DNA from: Rhizobacter sp. Root404
Lineage (GTDB): Bacteria; Pseudomonadota; Gammaproteobacteria; Burkholderiales; Burkholderiaceae_C
NCBI RefSeq assembly: GCF_001425865.1
Contig: NZ_LMDS01000004.1
Coordinates: 3,515-67,514, forward strand
DNA: 64,000 bases
Direction of reading: 5' to 3'
This document shows, in pieces, positions 29,499 to 39,000 of this stretch. The notes under the pieces were generated by a model. The model was not told the DNA's origin. It searched no databases and saw only the letters and a program-made list of their open reading frames with translations. The stretch's first letter is position 1. Each line of letters begins with the position of its first letter. Both the position numbers and the translations under genes were made by a program.

Positions 29499-30854
29499 AT
29501 GCAGACGCCAATGAAGTTGCTTCCGCTGCTGCGCGGCAGCCCGTTCGCCTTCCCGCTTGCGGCCCTGGCGGCGCTCGCGATGTTCCTGATCAGCGAGAGC
29601 TCGTACCAGCAGGCGACGACGACGTTCGTCGCGCTCGGCACGCAGTCCGAGGCACGCACCAACATCCAGGTGTTGTGGCGCAGCCTGACCGACGCGGAGA
29701 CCGGCCAGCGCGGCTACCTGATCACCGGCCGACCCGAGTACCTGCGCCCGTATGTCGAGGCGCAGGGACAGGTCGTCAGCACGCTGGACTGGTTGACCGG
29801 CTACTACACCCAGGAGCCGGAGAACGACGCGCTGATGAAGCAGGTGGTGCAAGCCTCCCGCGCCAAGCTGTCCGAGCTCGCGGAGACCATGAAGCTGTAC
29901 GACGAGCACAAGGACGACGCCTGGCGTAACCTGATGCTGAGCAACATCGGCAAGGAGCAGATGGATACCGTGCGTACGCTGAGCGAGCGGCTTCTCGAGC
30001 GCGAATCCGCCAAGGTCGAGGTCGCGCGCCGCAGCCTGGCGCAGACGCTGCTGCTGAACCGGATCGGCGTCAGTGCGATGACGGCGCTGAGCCTGCTGGC
30101 CCTCTACATGTACCTGCGGCAGACCACCGCGCTGGTGCGTCAGCGCGAGGAGCAACGCCGGCTGGTGCAGTCCGAGCGCGACCAGTTCGAGGGCGAGGTG
30201 CTGGTCCGCACCGAGCAGCTGACCGACCTGGCGCGCCACCTCCAGACCGTGCGCGAGGACGAACGCCACCGGCTCGCCCGCGAGCTGCACGACGAACTCG
30301 GCGCGTTGCTCACCGCGGCCAAGCTCGACGTCGCGCGGCTCAAGTCGCGCCTGGGCACCGTGACGCCCGAAGTCGCCGAACGCCTGCAACATCTGAGCGA
30401 CGGCCTGAACAGCGGCATCGCACTGAAGCGCCGCATCATCGAGGACCTGCGGCCGTCCTCGCTGAGCAACCTGGGCCTGGTTGCCGCGCTCGACATCCTG
30501 GTGCGCGAATGGGCGCAGCGCAGCGAGGTTCGCGCCGACGCCGAGATCGAGCCGGTGCGCCTGCGCCCGGCCGGCGAACTGACGGTGTACCGCCTCGTCC
30601 AGGAGGCGCTCACCAACATCACGAAGTACGCGAAGGCGAAGAACGTCGAGGTGCGCGTCGGTGCCCTCGAAGGCGTGGTGCAGGTCTCGGTGCGCGACGA
30701 CGGCGTCGGCTTCGACACCGCGCAACCGCGCAGCAGCGCGCACGGCCTGCTCGGCATGCGCTACCGCCTCGAGACCGAGGGCGGCCAGCTCACGCTCGAG
30801 TCCGCGCCGGGCGCCGGAACGGTCGTCCGCGCCCGCCTGCCCGAGAGCAGCTGA
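29499..30854 (+). CDS. CHASE3-domain sensor histidine kinase (NarX/HisKA_3 type)
   Basis: Inner-membrane sensor kinase of 451 residues. Helix 1 is at about 12-32. A periplasmic CHASE3 domain follows (about 40-175, LTDAETGQRGYLITGRPEYL is its signature), then helix 2 (about 180-200), a coiled linker, a HisKA_3 domain with His264 in RLARELHDELGALL, and an HATPase domain (QEALTNITKYAKA, DDGVGFD, GLLGMRYRLE). The ATG at 29499, with AAGG eight bases before it, is preferred to the GTG at 29454. It is divergent from a NarL-type regulator, the usual partner class. The stimulus is unknown; the surrounding genes suggest envelope or osmotic stress. Confidence 0.88.
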   Translation: MQTPMKLLPLLRGSPFAFPLAALAALAMFLISESSYQQATTTFVALGTQSEARTNIQVLWRSLTDAETGQRGYLITGRPEYLRPYVEAQGQVVSTLDWLTGYYTQEPENDALMKQVVQASRAKLSELAETMKLYDEHKDDAWRNLMLSNIGKEQMDTVRTLSERLLERESAKVEVARRSLAQTLLLNRIGVSAMTALSLLALYMYLRQTTALVRQREEQRRLVQSERDQFEGEVLVRTEQLTDLARHLQTVREDERHRLARELHDELGALLTAAKLDVARLKSRLGTVTPEVAERLQHLSDGLNSGIALKRRIIEDLRPSSLSNLGLVAALDILVREWAQRSEVRADAEIEPVRLRPAGELTVYRLVQEALTNITKYAKAKNVEVRVGALEGVVQVSVRDDGVGFDTAQPRSSAHGLLGMRYRLETEGGQLTLESAPGAGTVVRARLPESS

Positions 30855-30883
30855 CCCCGCCGCCGACGCGACCGCGTCGGCGC

Positions 30884-30891
30884 GCTCCTAC
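30884..30891 (+). promoter_or_regulatory. GCTCCTAC motif upstream of first DUF1328 operon
   Basis: GCTCCTACACGCCGTG lies 150 bases before the DUF1328 gene at 31041 and just after the kinase stop. It differs from the CGTCCTAC form at one or two positions. Confidence 0.3.
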
Positions 30892-31040
30892 ACGCCGTGA
30901 GACCCTCCCCCGACAGGCAGGCGGCGACGTTCCCTATCGTGCGTTCGAGGGCCGCGGCCCAGACTCTCTCCATCGCATCGATCCCGCTGCGAACCCATCA
31001 ACAAAGCGCGCCCACGCGCCACAGAACCAGGAGTCTCGCC

Positions 31041-31205
31041 ATGCTGCATTACGCCGTCGTCTTCTTCGTGATTGCACTGATCGCCGCGTTGTTCGGCTTC
31101 GGCGGGATTGCTGCCGGCGCCGCGGGCATCGCCAAGCTGCTGTTCGTGCTGTTCGCGATCCTGGCTGTCGCCAGCTTCCTGTTCGGCCTGATCAAGAAGA
31201 ACTGA
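31041..31205 (+). CDS. DUF1328 small membrane protein (YtjA family)
   Basis: 54-residue protein with two hydrophobic helices (about 4-24 and 30-49) around the conserved [17 protein letters not shown] segment. The family occurs near stress genes, but its function is unknown. CCAGGAG sits eight bases before the ATG. It heads a run of four small membrane-associated proteins (31041-32603), and a second family member occurs at 45703. Confidence 0.88.
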   Translation: MLHYAVVFFVIALIAALFGFGGIAAGAAGIAKLLFVLFAILAVASFLFGLIKKN

Positions 31206-31258
31206 CGCGCGGCCGCGGGCCGCGCACATCCGATCCACCTGCTTCAAAAGGAACCGAC

Positions 31259-31651
31259 ATGAACACCACCTACACCGCCAAGCCCATGGGCCAGGAAGCC
31301 TCCGACTTCGCCGAGCATGCCGCCGACACCGCGTCGGGCGCGATCCGCTCGACCCAGAACGTCGCGAACGCCGCCTTCGATCGTCTCAGCGACAAGGTCG
31401 ACACGGCTCGTGAACAGGCCGCGCCGCTGATCAACCGCATGGCCAGCCAAGCCGAGGCCGCGGCCCGCCGCGGTGCCGACGTGGTCAAGGAAACGTCGGC
31501 CCAGCTGCGCGACAAGGCCCTGCGCGCCCAGGACACGACCGTCGGCTACATCAAGGACGAGCCGGTCAAGTCGATGCTCATCGCCGCAGCGACCGGCGCC
31601 GCGCTGATGGCGCTCGTCAGCATGATGAGCCGCTCGGGCCGCGACTACTGA
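31259..31651 (+). CDS. DUF883/ElaB-like membrane-anchored protein
   Basis: 130-residue protein with a long amphipathic, Ala-rich helical region (about 15-105) and a C-terminal membrane segment (KSMLIAAATGAALMALVSMM) ending in Arg-rich residues. The build matches the DUF883/ElaB/YqjD family, whose members attach to the inner membrane in stationary phase and may bind ribosomes. The ATG at 31259 follows AAAGGAA. Probably in one operon with the genes on both sides. Confidence 0.75.
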   Translation: MNTTYTAKPMGQEASDFAEHAADTASGAIRSTQNVANAAFDRLSDKVDTAREQAAPLINRMASQAEAAARRGADVVKETSAQLRDKALRAQDTTVGYIKDEPVKSMLIAAATGAALMALVSMMSRSGRDY

Positions 31652-31686
31652 TCCGCCGCTCCCTCCATCCTGCGCACGCATCCACC

Positions 31687-32067
31687 ATGATCCATCCGTT
31701 GCTCAAGCTGGTCGCCACCCAACCGCAGTTGCTGGCCGACCACGCCGAAGCGTACGCGGGGCTCGTGGGCGAGGAGATCGGCAAGACCGCCTCGGCGTGG
31801 AAGACGCGCGCACTGATGGGGGCCATCGCCCTCGTGCTGCTGTGCGTGGCGCTGGTCCTCGCCGGCGTCGCGCTGATGCTGTGGGCGGTCACGCCAGACG
31901 CACGCATCCTCGCGCCGTGGGCGCTGTTCGCGGCGCCCGGCATTCCGGCGTTGGTGGGCATCGCCTGCCTGGTCGCGAGCCGCCGGGCACCCGAGCCGGG
32001 ATTTAGCGATCTGAAGCAGCAACTCGCCGCCGACCTGGCGATGCTGCGTGAGGTGAACGCGTCATGA
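31687..32067 (+). CDS. Holin-X-type inner-membrane protein
   Basis: 126-residue protein with two strong membrane helices (about 43-68 and 78-100) between charged ends, matching the phage-holin/Holin-X (YqjE-like) group of small envelope proteins. It is typically encoded with DUF883 and YqjK-like proteins, as here. It is not evidence for a prophage, as no phage genes are nearby. Its stop overlaps the next start by four bases. Confidence 0.65.
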   Translation: MIHPLLKLVATQPQLLADHAEAYAGLVGEEIGKTASAWKTRALMGAIALVLLCVALVLAGVALMLWAVTPDARILAPWALFAAPGIPALVGIACLVASRRAPEPGFSDLKQQLAADLAMLREVNAS

Positions 32068-32603
32068 GCGCGGCCACCGCACGCATCGAGCTGTCGCGCG
32101 AACGGATGCGTCTGGCAATGGACCCGCCGCCGGCACCGGCCGCACCGCGGACCGAACGCCCGCTGCTCGACCGCGTTCTGGCCTGGCCGCTGTTGCACGA
32201 CGTGCTGGAGTCGGTCCGCCACTGGTGGTCGGTCCATCCGTTGCGGCCAGTCGGTGTGGTGGCCGGAGAGGCGGCGGACGCCGTCGCACGCCCGGTCGCA
32301 CTGCGCCACCCGTGGCTGCTCGTGCTCGGCGCAGCGGCCGTGGGCGGTGCACTCGCCTGGGGCCGTCCATGGCGCTGGCTGTTGCGCTCGACGCTGTTCG
32401 CCGGGCTCGTCCCGCAGCTCGCGTCGCGGGTCGCCAGCAGCCTGCCGATCGAATCCTGGATGACGACGGTCGGCGCGATGATGTCGACGCCACCGCGTCG
32501 CCGCGCGACCACGCCGAATGCGTCGCCGCCCGCCGCGCGGGCGACGGCGGGACCCCCAGCTGAGGCCGCCGCGCCCGCGTTCGCGGAAGCGTCGGTCCCG
32601 TAG
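32064..32603 (+). CDS. Uncharacterised membrane protein, YqjK-like position
   Basis: 179-residue protein of unknown family. An N-terminal charged segment (IELSRERMRLAM) resembles the start of YqjK-type proteins. A Trp-rich middle (VRHWWSVHPLRPVG), one likely membrane helix (about 105-122, HPWLLVLGAAAVGGALAWG) and an Ala/Pro-rich tail follow. The start overlaps the holin-X-type gene as ATGA, so the two are coupled. Position after DUF883 and holin-X genes matches the elaB/yqjE/yqjK arrangement. Confidence 0.6.
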   Translation: MSAATARIELSRERMRLAMDPPPAPAAPRTERPLLDRVLAWPLLHDVLESVRHWWSVHPLRPVGVVAGEAADAVARPVALRHPWLLVLGAAAVGGALAWGRPWRWLLRSTLFAGLVPQLASRVASSLPIESWMTTVGAMMSTPPRRRATTPNASPPAARATAGPPAEAAAPAFAEASVP

Positions 32604-32677
32604 ATCACCTCCAACGACCCCTTCGCCGGTTGCGGTTTACCGCAGCTACAGGCCGGTCTCCCCCCGTGGGGTCTTGA

Positions 32678-32704
32678 AAGCGCGCTCCGGCGCGCTTCTT
32701 TTTT
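32678..32704 (+). terminator. Rho-independent terminator of the DUF1328 operon
   Basis: AAGCGCGC, loop TCCG, GCGCGCTT gives a perfect 8-bp stem followed by CTTTTTT. It ends the operon 31041-32603. Confidence 0.9.
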
Positions 32705-32725
32705 GTCCCATCGGGCGCTAGGAAT

Positions 32726-32733
32726 CGTCCTAC
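32726..32733 (+). promoter_or_regulatory. CGTCCTAC motif upstream of the glucan synthase unit
   Basis: GGAATCGTCCTACGTGG lies 75 bases before the ATG at 32808 and just after a strong terminator, so it must belong to a new transcription unit. It matches the motif upstream of five other stress-island units. Confidence 0.45.
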
Positions 32734-32807
32734 GTGGCCCGACGCGTCGAGCTGACAGACGCGAGGGTCACGGTTCCATACGATGTTTGACTTGATGGAG
32801 AACTCCG

Positions 32808-33050
32808 ATGCCTGCTGATGTTGTAGCCGCCCCGCGCTGGACCACCGCCTCGATCGCCGACGCGAGCGCGACTGCACCGATGGAGTTGCGCGAGCTCGGC
32901 GCCCACATCAACCGCTGCAACGGCTGCCGCGGCCGCTGGTTCGCGTTGCGCTGCGCGGCCGATGCGGTGCACGATTTCGTCGCGCCGCGCTTCGTCACCA
33001 CCCTGTGCGTTGCGAGCGCGGTGATCGGGCTGACGGCGCTGGCGCTGTGA
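32808..33050 (+). CDS. Small CxxC membrane protein preceding the glucan synthase
   Basis: 80-residue protein of unknown function. A histidine and a CNGC pair (HINRCNGCRGRW, about 33-44) could bind metal, and the C-terminus is one hydrophobic helix (FVTTLCVASAVIGLTALAL). The pattern resembles small zinc-finger anti-sigma-like or assembly proteins, but no family is recognised. GGAG lies about ten bases before the ATG. Only ten bases separate it from the 8.5-kb glucan synthase gene, so cotranscription is likely. Confidence 0.65.
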   Translation: MPADVVAAPRWTTASIADASATAPMELRELGAHINRCNGCRGRWFALRCAADAVHDFVAPRFVTTLCVASAVIGLTALAL

Positions 33051-33060
33051 AGCATGCGGC

Positions 33061-36000
33061 ATGAGCGGTTCCGCCGGGCTGCAGACCCTGGTACCCGATG
33101 CGCCTGAATCCCTGATCGACATCCTCGATGGCGCGCGTGGCGCCGTCGAGCCGCCCAACCGGTCGGAAATCTTCGGTTTCGAGCGCTTCGCGCAGCATGG
33201 TCGCAGTCTCGCGGAGACGCACCGCGCGGACGCGTCCGCGCGCGGCGCCGGACTGTTCTTTCCGCGGCTGGCCGACAACATCCGCGTGCTGCGCGAGGCG
33301 CAGCAGTACATCGGGGCGCAAGCACGCACCGGGTACCAGGTCAGCCCGGCCGCGGAATGGCTGCTCGACAACTTCCACCTGATCGAAAGCCAGCTCGCCG
33401 AGATCCACGACGGGCTGCCCCGGCGGTATTTCCGCGACCTGCCGGTACTGATCGACGAGCCGCTGCGCGGCCTGCCGCGCATCTACAGCGTTGCCTGGGC
33501 CTTCGTCGCCCACACCGACGGCGCGTTCGACGACGCACTGCTGTGCCACTTCCTTGGCGCGTACCAGCAGGTGCGCGAACTGTCGCTCGGCGAACTCTGG
33601 GCGTTGCCGACGACGCTGCGGGTGGTCCTGGTCGAGAACCTGCGGCGACTCGCCGAGCGGCTGGCGACGAACAAGGCGGCGCGCGAGATCGCGAACCTCG
33701 TCGGCGACCGCATCGAGACCTACCCGCTCGCGCGGCTCGACGCGATCGTCGAGCTGCTGAACCGGCGTGGCGTCGGCCGCACCTTCCTCGTGCAGATCGC
33801 GCAGCGCCTGCAGGACCACCATGCCACCGGCGTCAGCGCGTACCACGACTGGCTGCTCGCACGCCTGCCCGACCTGGCCGCCGCGCAGGTGCAGCAGCCT
33901 GCCGAGCAGGCCGCCGACAACCTCAGCGTCAGCAACGCGATCCGCTCGCTGCGCCTGATCGGCAACGCCGACTGGCCGGAGCTGGTCAACGAGGTCAGCA
34001 CGACGATGCAGCGCCTGCTGAGCGCGCCGGCCTTCGAAGCCGAACGCTCCGACACGCGCGACGCGACGCTGCACGAGATCGAACAACTCGCACGGCGCAG
34101 CGGTCGCGCCGAGGCCGACGTGGCCCAGACCCTCGTCGAACTGATGCGCGACAGCCGCGATCGGACGTACGCCTCTGCGAGCGACTGGCTGCGCGGCCCG
34201 GGCCGCGTCGAACTGCTGCACCGTCTCGGGCTGAAGCCCGGGCCCGTCGAGGCGTGGCAGGTCTGGCGCCGGCGCCTGGCGCTGCCGCTCTACCTCGTCG
34301 CGCTGGCCGGCGCGAGCGCCGCGCTCGTCGCCTGGATGCTGGTCCGGCACAGTCACGCGCTGCCCGGCCCGCAGGTGCCGCCGTGGATCGCACTGCTGGC
34401 CGCGACGCTGATGCTGTTCCCCGCCTCCGAGGCGGTGGTGGCGGTGATCAACCGGCTGATCAGCGAATCGATCCGTCCCACCCATCTGCCGCGGCTGGCG
34501 CTCGCGCACGGGATCCCGCCGGCGCATCGCGTGATGGTCGTGATCCCGGGCATGCTGACCGGCGCGACGGCGGTCGACGAACTCGCGCAGCGCCTGGAGC
34601 TGCACTACCTCGCGAACCCCGAGCGCAACGCGCAGTTCGCGCTGCTGACCGACTGGGCCGATGCGCCGACCGCGACGCTGCCGACCGACGCGCCCCTGCT
34701 CGACGCTGCCATCGCCCGCATCACCGCGTTGAACGCGCGCCACGCAATCGCCGAAGGCCAGCCGCCGCGCTTCCTCGTGCTGCACCGCCACCGCGAGCTG
34801 TGCACCACCGAAGGCGCCTACATCGGCTGGGAGCGCAAGCGCGGCAAGCTCGAAGCGCTGATCACGCTGCTGGCCGAGCCGCCGGCCGACGGCGTCGGGG
34901 CGTTCATCGAGCTGGGCGATCTCTCGCGCGTTGCGCTCGACACGCGCTACGTCGTGACGCTCGACGGCGACACCCAGCTCCCGCCCGGCCGCCTGCGCGA
35001 ACTGGTCGGCGTGGCCGCGCACCCGCACAACCAGCCGCATGTCGACCCCGCGACGCGCACCGTGCGCCACGGCTACGGCATCCTGCAGCCGCGCGTCGTG
35101 ACGCCGCTGCCGGCACGCAAGGACTTCACGCTGTACCACTGGCTGTTCGCCGGCCAGTGCGGGATCGACCCGTACAGCGCCGCCAGCTCCGAGGTCTACC
35201 AGGACGTGTTCGACGAAGGCACCTTCACCGGCAAGGGGCTGCTCAACGTGGCCGCGATGCACGCGGTGTTGTCGCAGCGCCTGCCCGACGGCCGCGTGCT
35301 CAGCCACGACCTGCTCGAAGGCGCGCTCGCGCGCTGCGCCAGCGTCAGCGACATCACCGTCATCGAGGACGCGCCGTTCCACGCCGACGTCGCCGCCTCG
35401 CGCATGCACCGCTGGATCCGCGGGGACTGGCAGTTGCTGCCGTTTCTGCTGCGGCCCGCACGCTACCCGATGCGCGCGATCAACCGCTGGAAGATGATCG
35501 ACAACCTGCGCCGATCGCTGGTCGCGCCGATGTCGCTCGCACTGCTGGTGCTGGCGCTCGGCAGCAGCGTCGTCGCCCCCGTGCCGGCACTCGTGCTGGT
35601 GCTGGCGGCGCTGGTCGCCGGGCCGCTGATGGGCGCCGTCGCGGGCTTCGCGCCGAGCCGGGACGGCATCGCCAAGCTGCACTTCTACCGCCAGGCTGCC
35701 GCCGACCTGCGCCGCGCGGTCTGCAGCGGCCTGTGGCTGCTCGGCCAGTTGCTGCAGCTGGCGATGCTGAACCTCGACGCGCTGGCGCGCGCGCTGTGGC
35801 GCATGGCGGTCAGCCGCCGGCACCTGCTCGAATGGACGACCGCCGCGGCGGCCCAGGCCTCGGCCTCGACGCGGCTGGGCGACATCCTGCGCCGGCATCG
35901 CGCGGTGCCGGCGGTGGCGCTGGTGCTGTGGCTCGCGCTGCTCGGCGCGGGCACTGCGTCGCCGGGGCTCGCGACGCTGCTGTGCCTGGCCTGGGCCGCC

Positions 36001-39000
36001 TCGCCGCTGTGGACCTGGTGGGTCAGCCGGCCGAACCCGCCGCGCCGCGACGCCACGCTGCCACCGGCCGATCGCGCCTACCTCGCCGACACCGCGCGCG
36101 ACACCTGGCGGCTGTTCGAGCGCTGCGTCGGCCCGGGCGACAACCACCTGCCGCCGGACAACCTGCAGCTGACGCCGCAGACGCTCGTCGCGCACCGCAC
36201 CTCGCCGACCAACATCGGCCTGTACCTGCTCAGCGCGGCCTGTGCGCGCCGCTTCGGCTGGATCGGCAGCGTGGACCTCGCGACGCGGCTGGAAGCGACG
36301 CTGGACGCGCTCGACACGCTGCCGCGCTACCGCGGCCACTTCCTGAACTGGTACGACACCGAGAGCCGCGCCGCGCTGCTGCCGATGTACGTGTCCACGG
36401 TCGACAGCGGCAACTTCAGCGGCCACCTGCTCGCGGTCGCCCAGGCCTGCACCGAGCTGGCCGCGGCGCCGCCCGGTGACAGCGCGGCACGCGCGGCGCT
36501 GGCCGCGTCGCGCGAGCGCCTGCTGGCGGCGCGCGGAGTCGGCGAGCCGATGCTGCAGGACGGGCCGCTGATGCAGTTGATCCAGCTGCCCGATCCGCTG
36601 CACGACGCCGCGGCGCGACCGGACGAATTCGACCCGCTGCTGCGCGGCGCGACCGACGAACTCGCCCAGGTGCTGCCCGGCGACGACGCGGCCCTGCGCC
36701 CCGACGCGCTCGACGAGTTCGCGTGGCGCGCCGCCGATCACCTGGCCACGCTGCAAAGTGCACTGCTCGACGCTGCGCACACCGCGAACACGGCGCAGCG
36801 CCTGTGCGCCATCGCCGCGCGCTGCGAGGCGCTGGCCTGGGCACCCGACTTCGCGTTCCTGTACCACCGCAAGCGGCACTTGTTCCACATCGGCTACCGC
36901 GTCGCCGAACAGCAGCTGGACGCGAGCTTCTACGACCTGCTCGCGTCCGAGTCGCGCCTGACCAGCCTGCTCGCGATCGCCAAGGGCGACGCGCCGGTCG
37001 ACCACTGGGCCGCGCTCGGCCGACCGTTCTACGCGGTCGGCGCGCTGGCCGGGCTGCGCTCGTGGTCGGGCTCGATGTTCGAGTACCTGATGCCCACGCT
37101 GGTGCTGGAAGAGCCGCACGGCAGCGTGCTGCGCGACGCCGGCCATGCCGCCATCTGCGAGCAGGTGGCCTTCGGCCGCGAGCAGAAGGTGCCCTGGGGC
37201 ATCTCCGAATCGGCCTACGCGGCGAGCGACCACACGCTGGCCTACCAGTACGCCCCGCAGGGCGTGCCGCGCCTCGCGCTGCGGCGCACGCCCCCCGACG
37301 AACTGGTGATCGCGCCCTACGCCAGCGCGCTCGCGGTGCAGCTGACGCCGCACCTGGCCGTCGAGAACCTGCAGCGGCTCGATGCGCTGACACCGCGCGC
37401 GCGCTACGGCTTCATCGAGGCGCTCGACTTCAGCCCCGGCCGCCAGAACGACACCGACGGCTTCGCCCGCGTCGACACGTTCATGGCGCACCACCAGGGC
37501 ATGAGCCTGGTCGCGATCGCCAACGTGCTGCTCGACGGCGCGCCGCGCCAGTGGTTGATGGCGAACCGGCATGTGCAGGCGGTCTCGTCGCTGCTGCACG
37601 AACGCGCGCCGCGCGAGGTCTCGGTGCTGCTCGCGCCGCCGCCCGGCCCGTCGGCCGACGCGCGCCAGCGCCGCACGCCGGGGCTGCTGCGCGAAGTCGT
37701 GCCGGGGCTGACCGCCGTGTCGCCGACGCAGCTGCTGTCGAACGGCCGCTACAGCGTCGCGTTGCGCAGCAACGGCGCGGGCTGGAGCCGGTGGGGACAT
37801 GTCGGCCTGTCGCGCTGGCGGGACGATGCGCTGCGCGACCTGCACGGCAGCTTCTTCTACCTGCGCTGGGACCGCCAGCCGCAGGCCGTCTCGCTGACCC
37901 AGCATCCCGCCCCCGACCCGGCCGCGCACTATCAGGCGACGTACCACGCCGACCGCGTGTCCTTCAACGCCACGTGGCGCGAGATCGCGGCGCAGACCAC
38001 CGTCTGGGTCGGGCCGGAGGACGACATCGAGTTCCGCCAGGTCGAGCTGCGCAACCTCGGCGAGCGCGTGCTCGATCTGGAGCTGATCTCGGCCTTCGAG
38101 ATCACGCTCGCGGCGCCGAGCGCGGACGAGGCGCACCCGGCGTTCTCCAACCTGTTCCTGCGCTCGACCTGGCAGCCGGCGCAGCAGGCGCTGCGCTTCG
38201 AACGCAAGCCGCGCCTGCCGACCGAGCCGGCGCTGCACGCGGCGCACTTCCTCGCCGAAGGCGACGCGGCAGTCCAGTCGCTGCGCGTCCAGACCGATCG
38301 GCTCCACTGGCTCGGTCGCAACCGCGACGCGAGCCAGCCGCTGGCCTCCTTCGTCGAGCCCCGCGGCGGCGCGAACGACGGCGACGAGACCGCGCTCGAC
38401 ACGGGGCTCGATCCGGTCTGCGCGATGTCGGTCCGCCTGCAGTTGCCGCCCGGCGGCAAGATCCGCCTGACCTTCTGCACCGCGGCGTCCGACCAGCGTG
38501 CCACGCTCGACGCGGTGATCGACAAGCACCGCCAGCGCGGCCCGATCGAGCGCGCCTCGCTGATGTCCGCGACGCTGGCCGGCATCCGGCTGCGCGAGCT
38601 TGCGATCGCGCCCGAGAATCTGGCCGCGATCCAGACGCTGACCAGCGCCATCGTGATGACGCTGGCGCGCACCCGCGTGGCCGATGCGGGTGCCGAGCGA
38701 GAGGCGGCCGACACCTGCGACCGCAAGCTGCTCTGGCGCTTCGGCATCTCCGGCGACCGGCCGGTCCTGCTGGTCTCCGCCGGCACGCCGCAAGGCATGG
38801 GGCTGCTGCGCACGCTGGCGCAGGCGCTGCGCGTCTGGGGCTGGGCCGGCGTGGGCTGCGACCTCGTCGTCGTGAATGCGGAACCGGCGTCCTACCTGAT
38901 GGCACTTCAGCGTGACGCCGCGTCGCTGCGCGACCAGTTCGCCGCGCAGAACGCCGGCCCCAGCGTGGCGTTCCACCTCCTCCGCGCCGACGACCTCAGC

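Noticed and set aside
31687..32067. Holin-like gene as a sign of a prophage
   Set aside because: No other phage genes, attachment sites or tRNA are nearby; it belongs to the elaB/yqjE-type envelope protein set.
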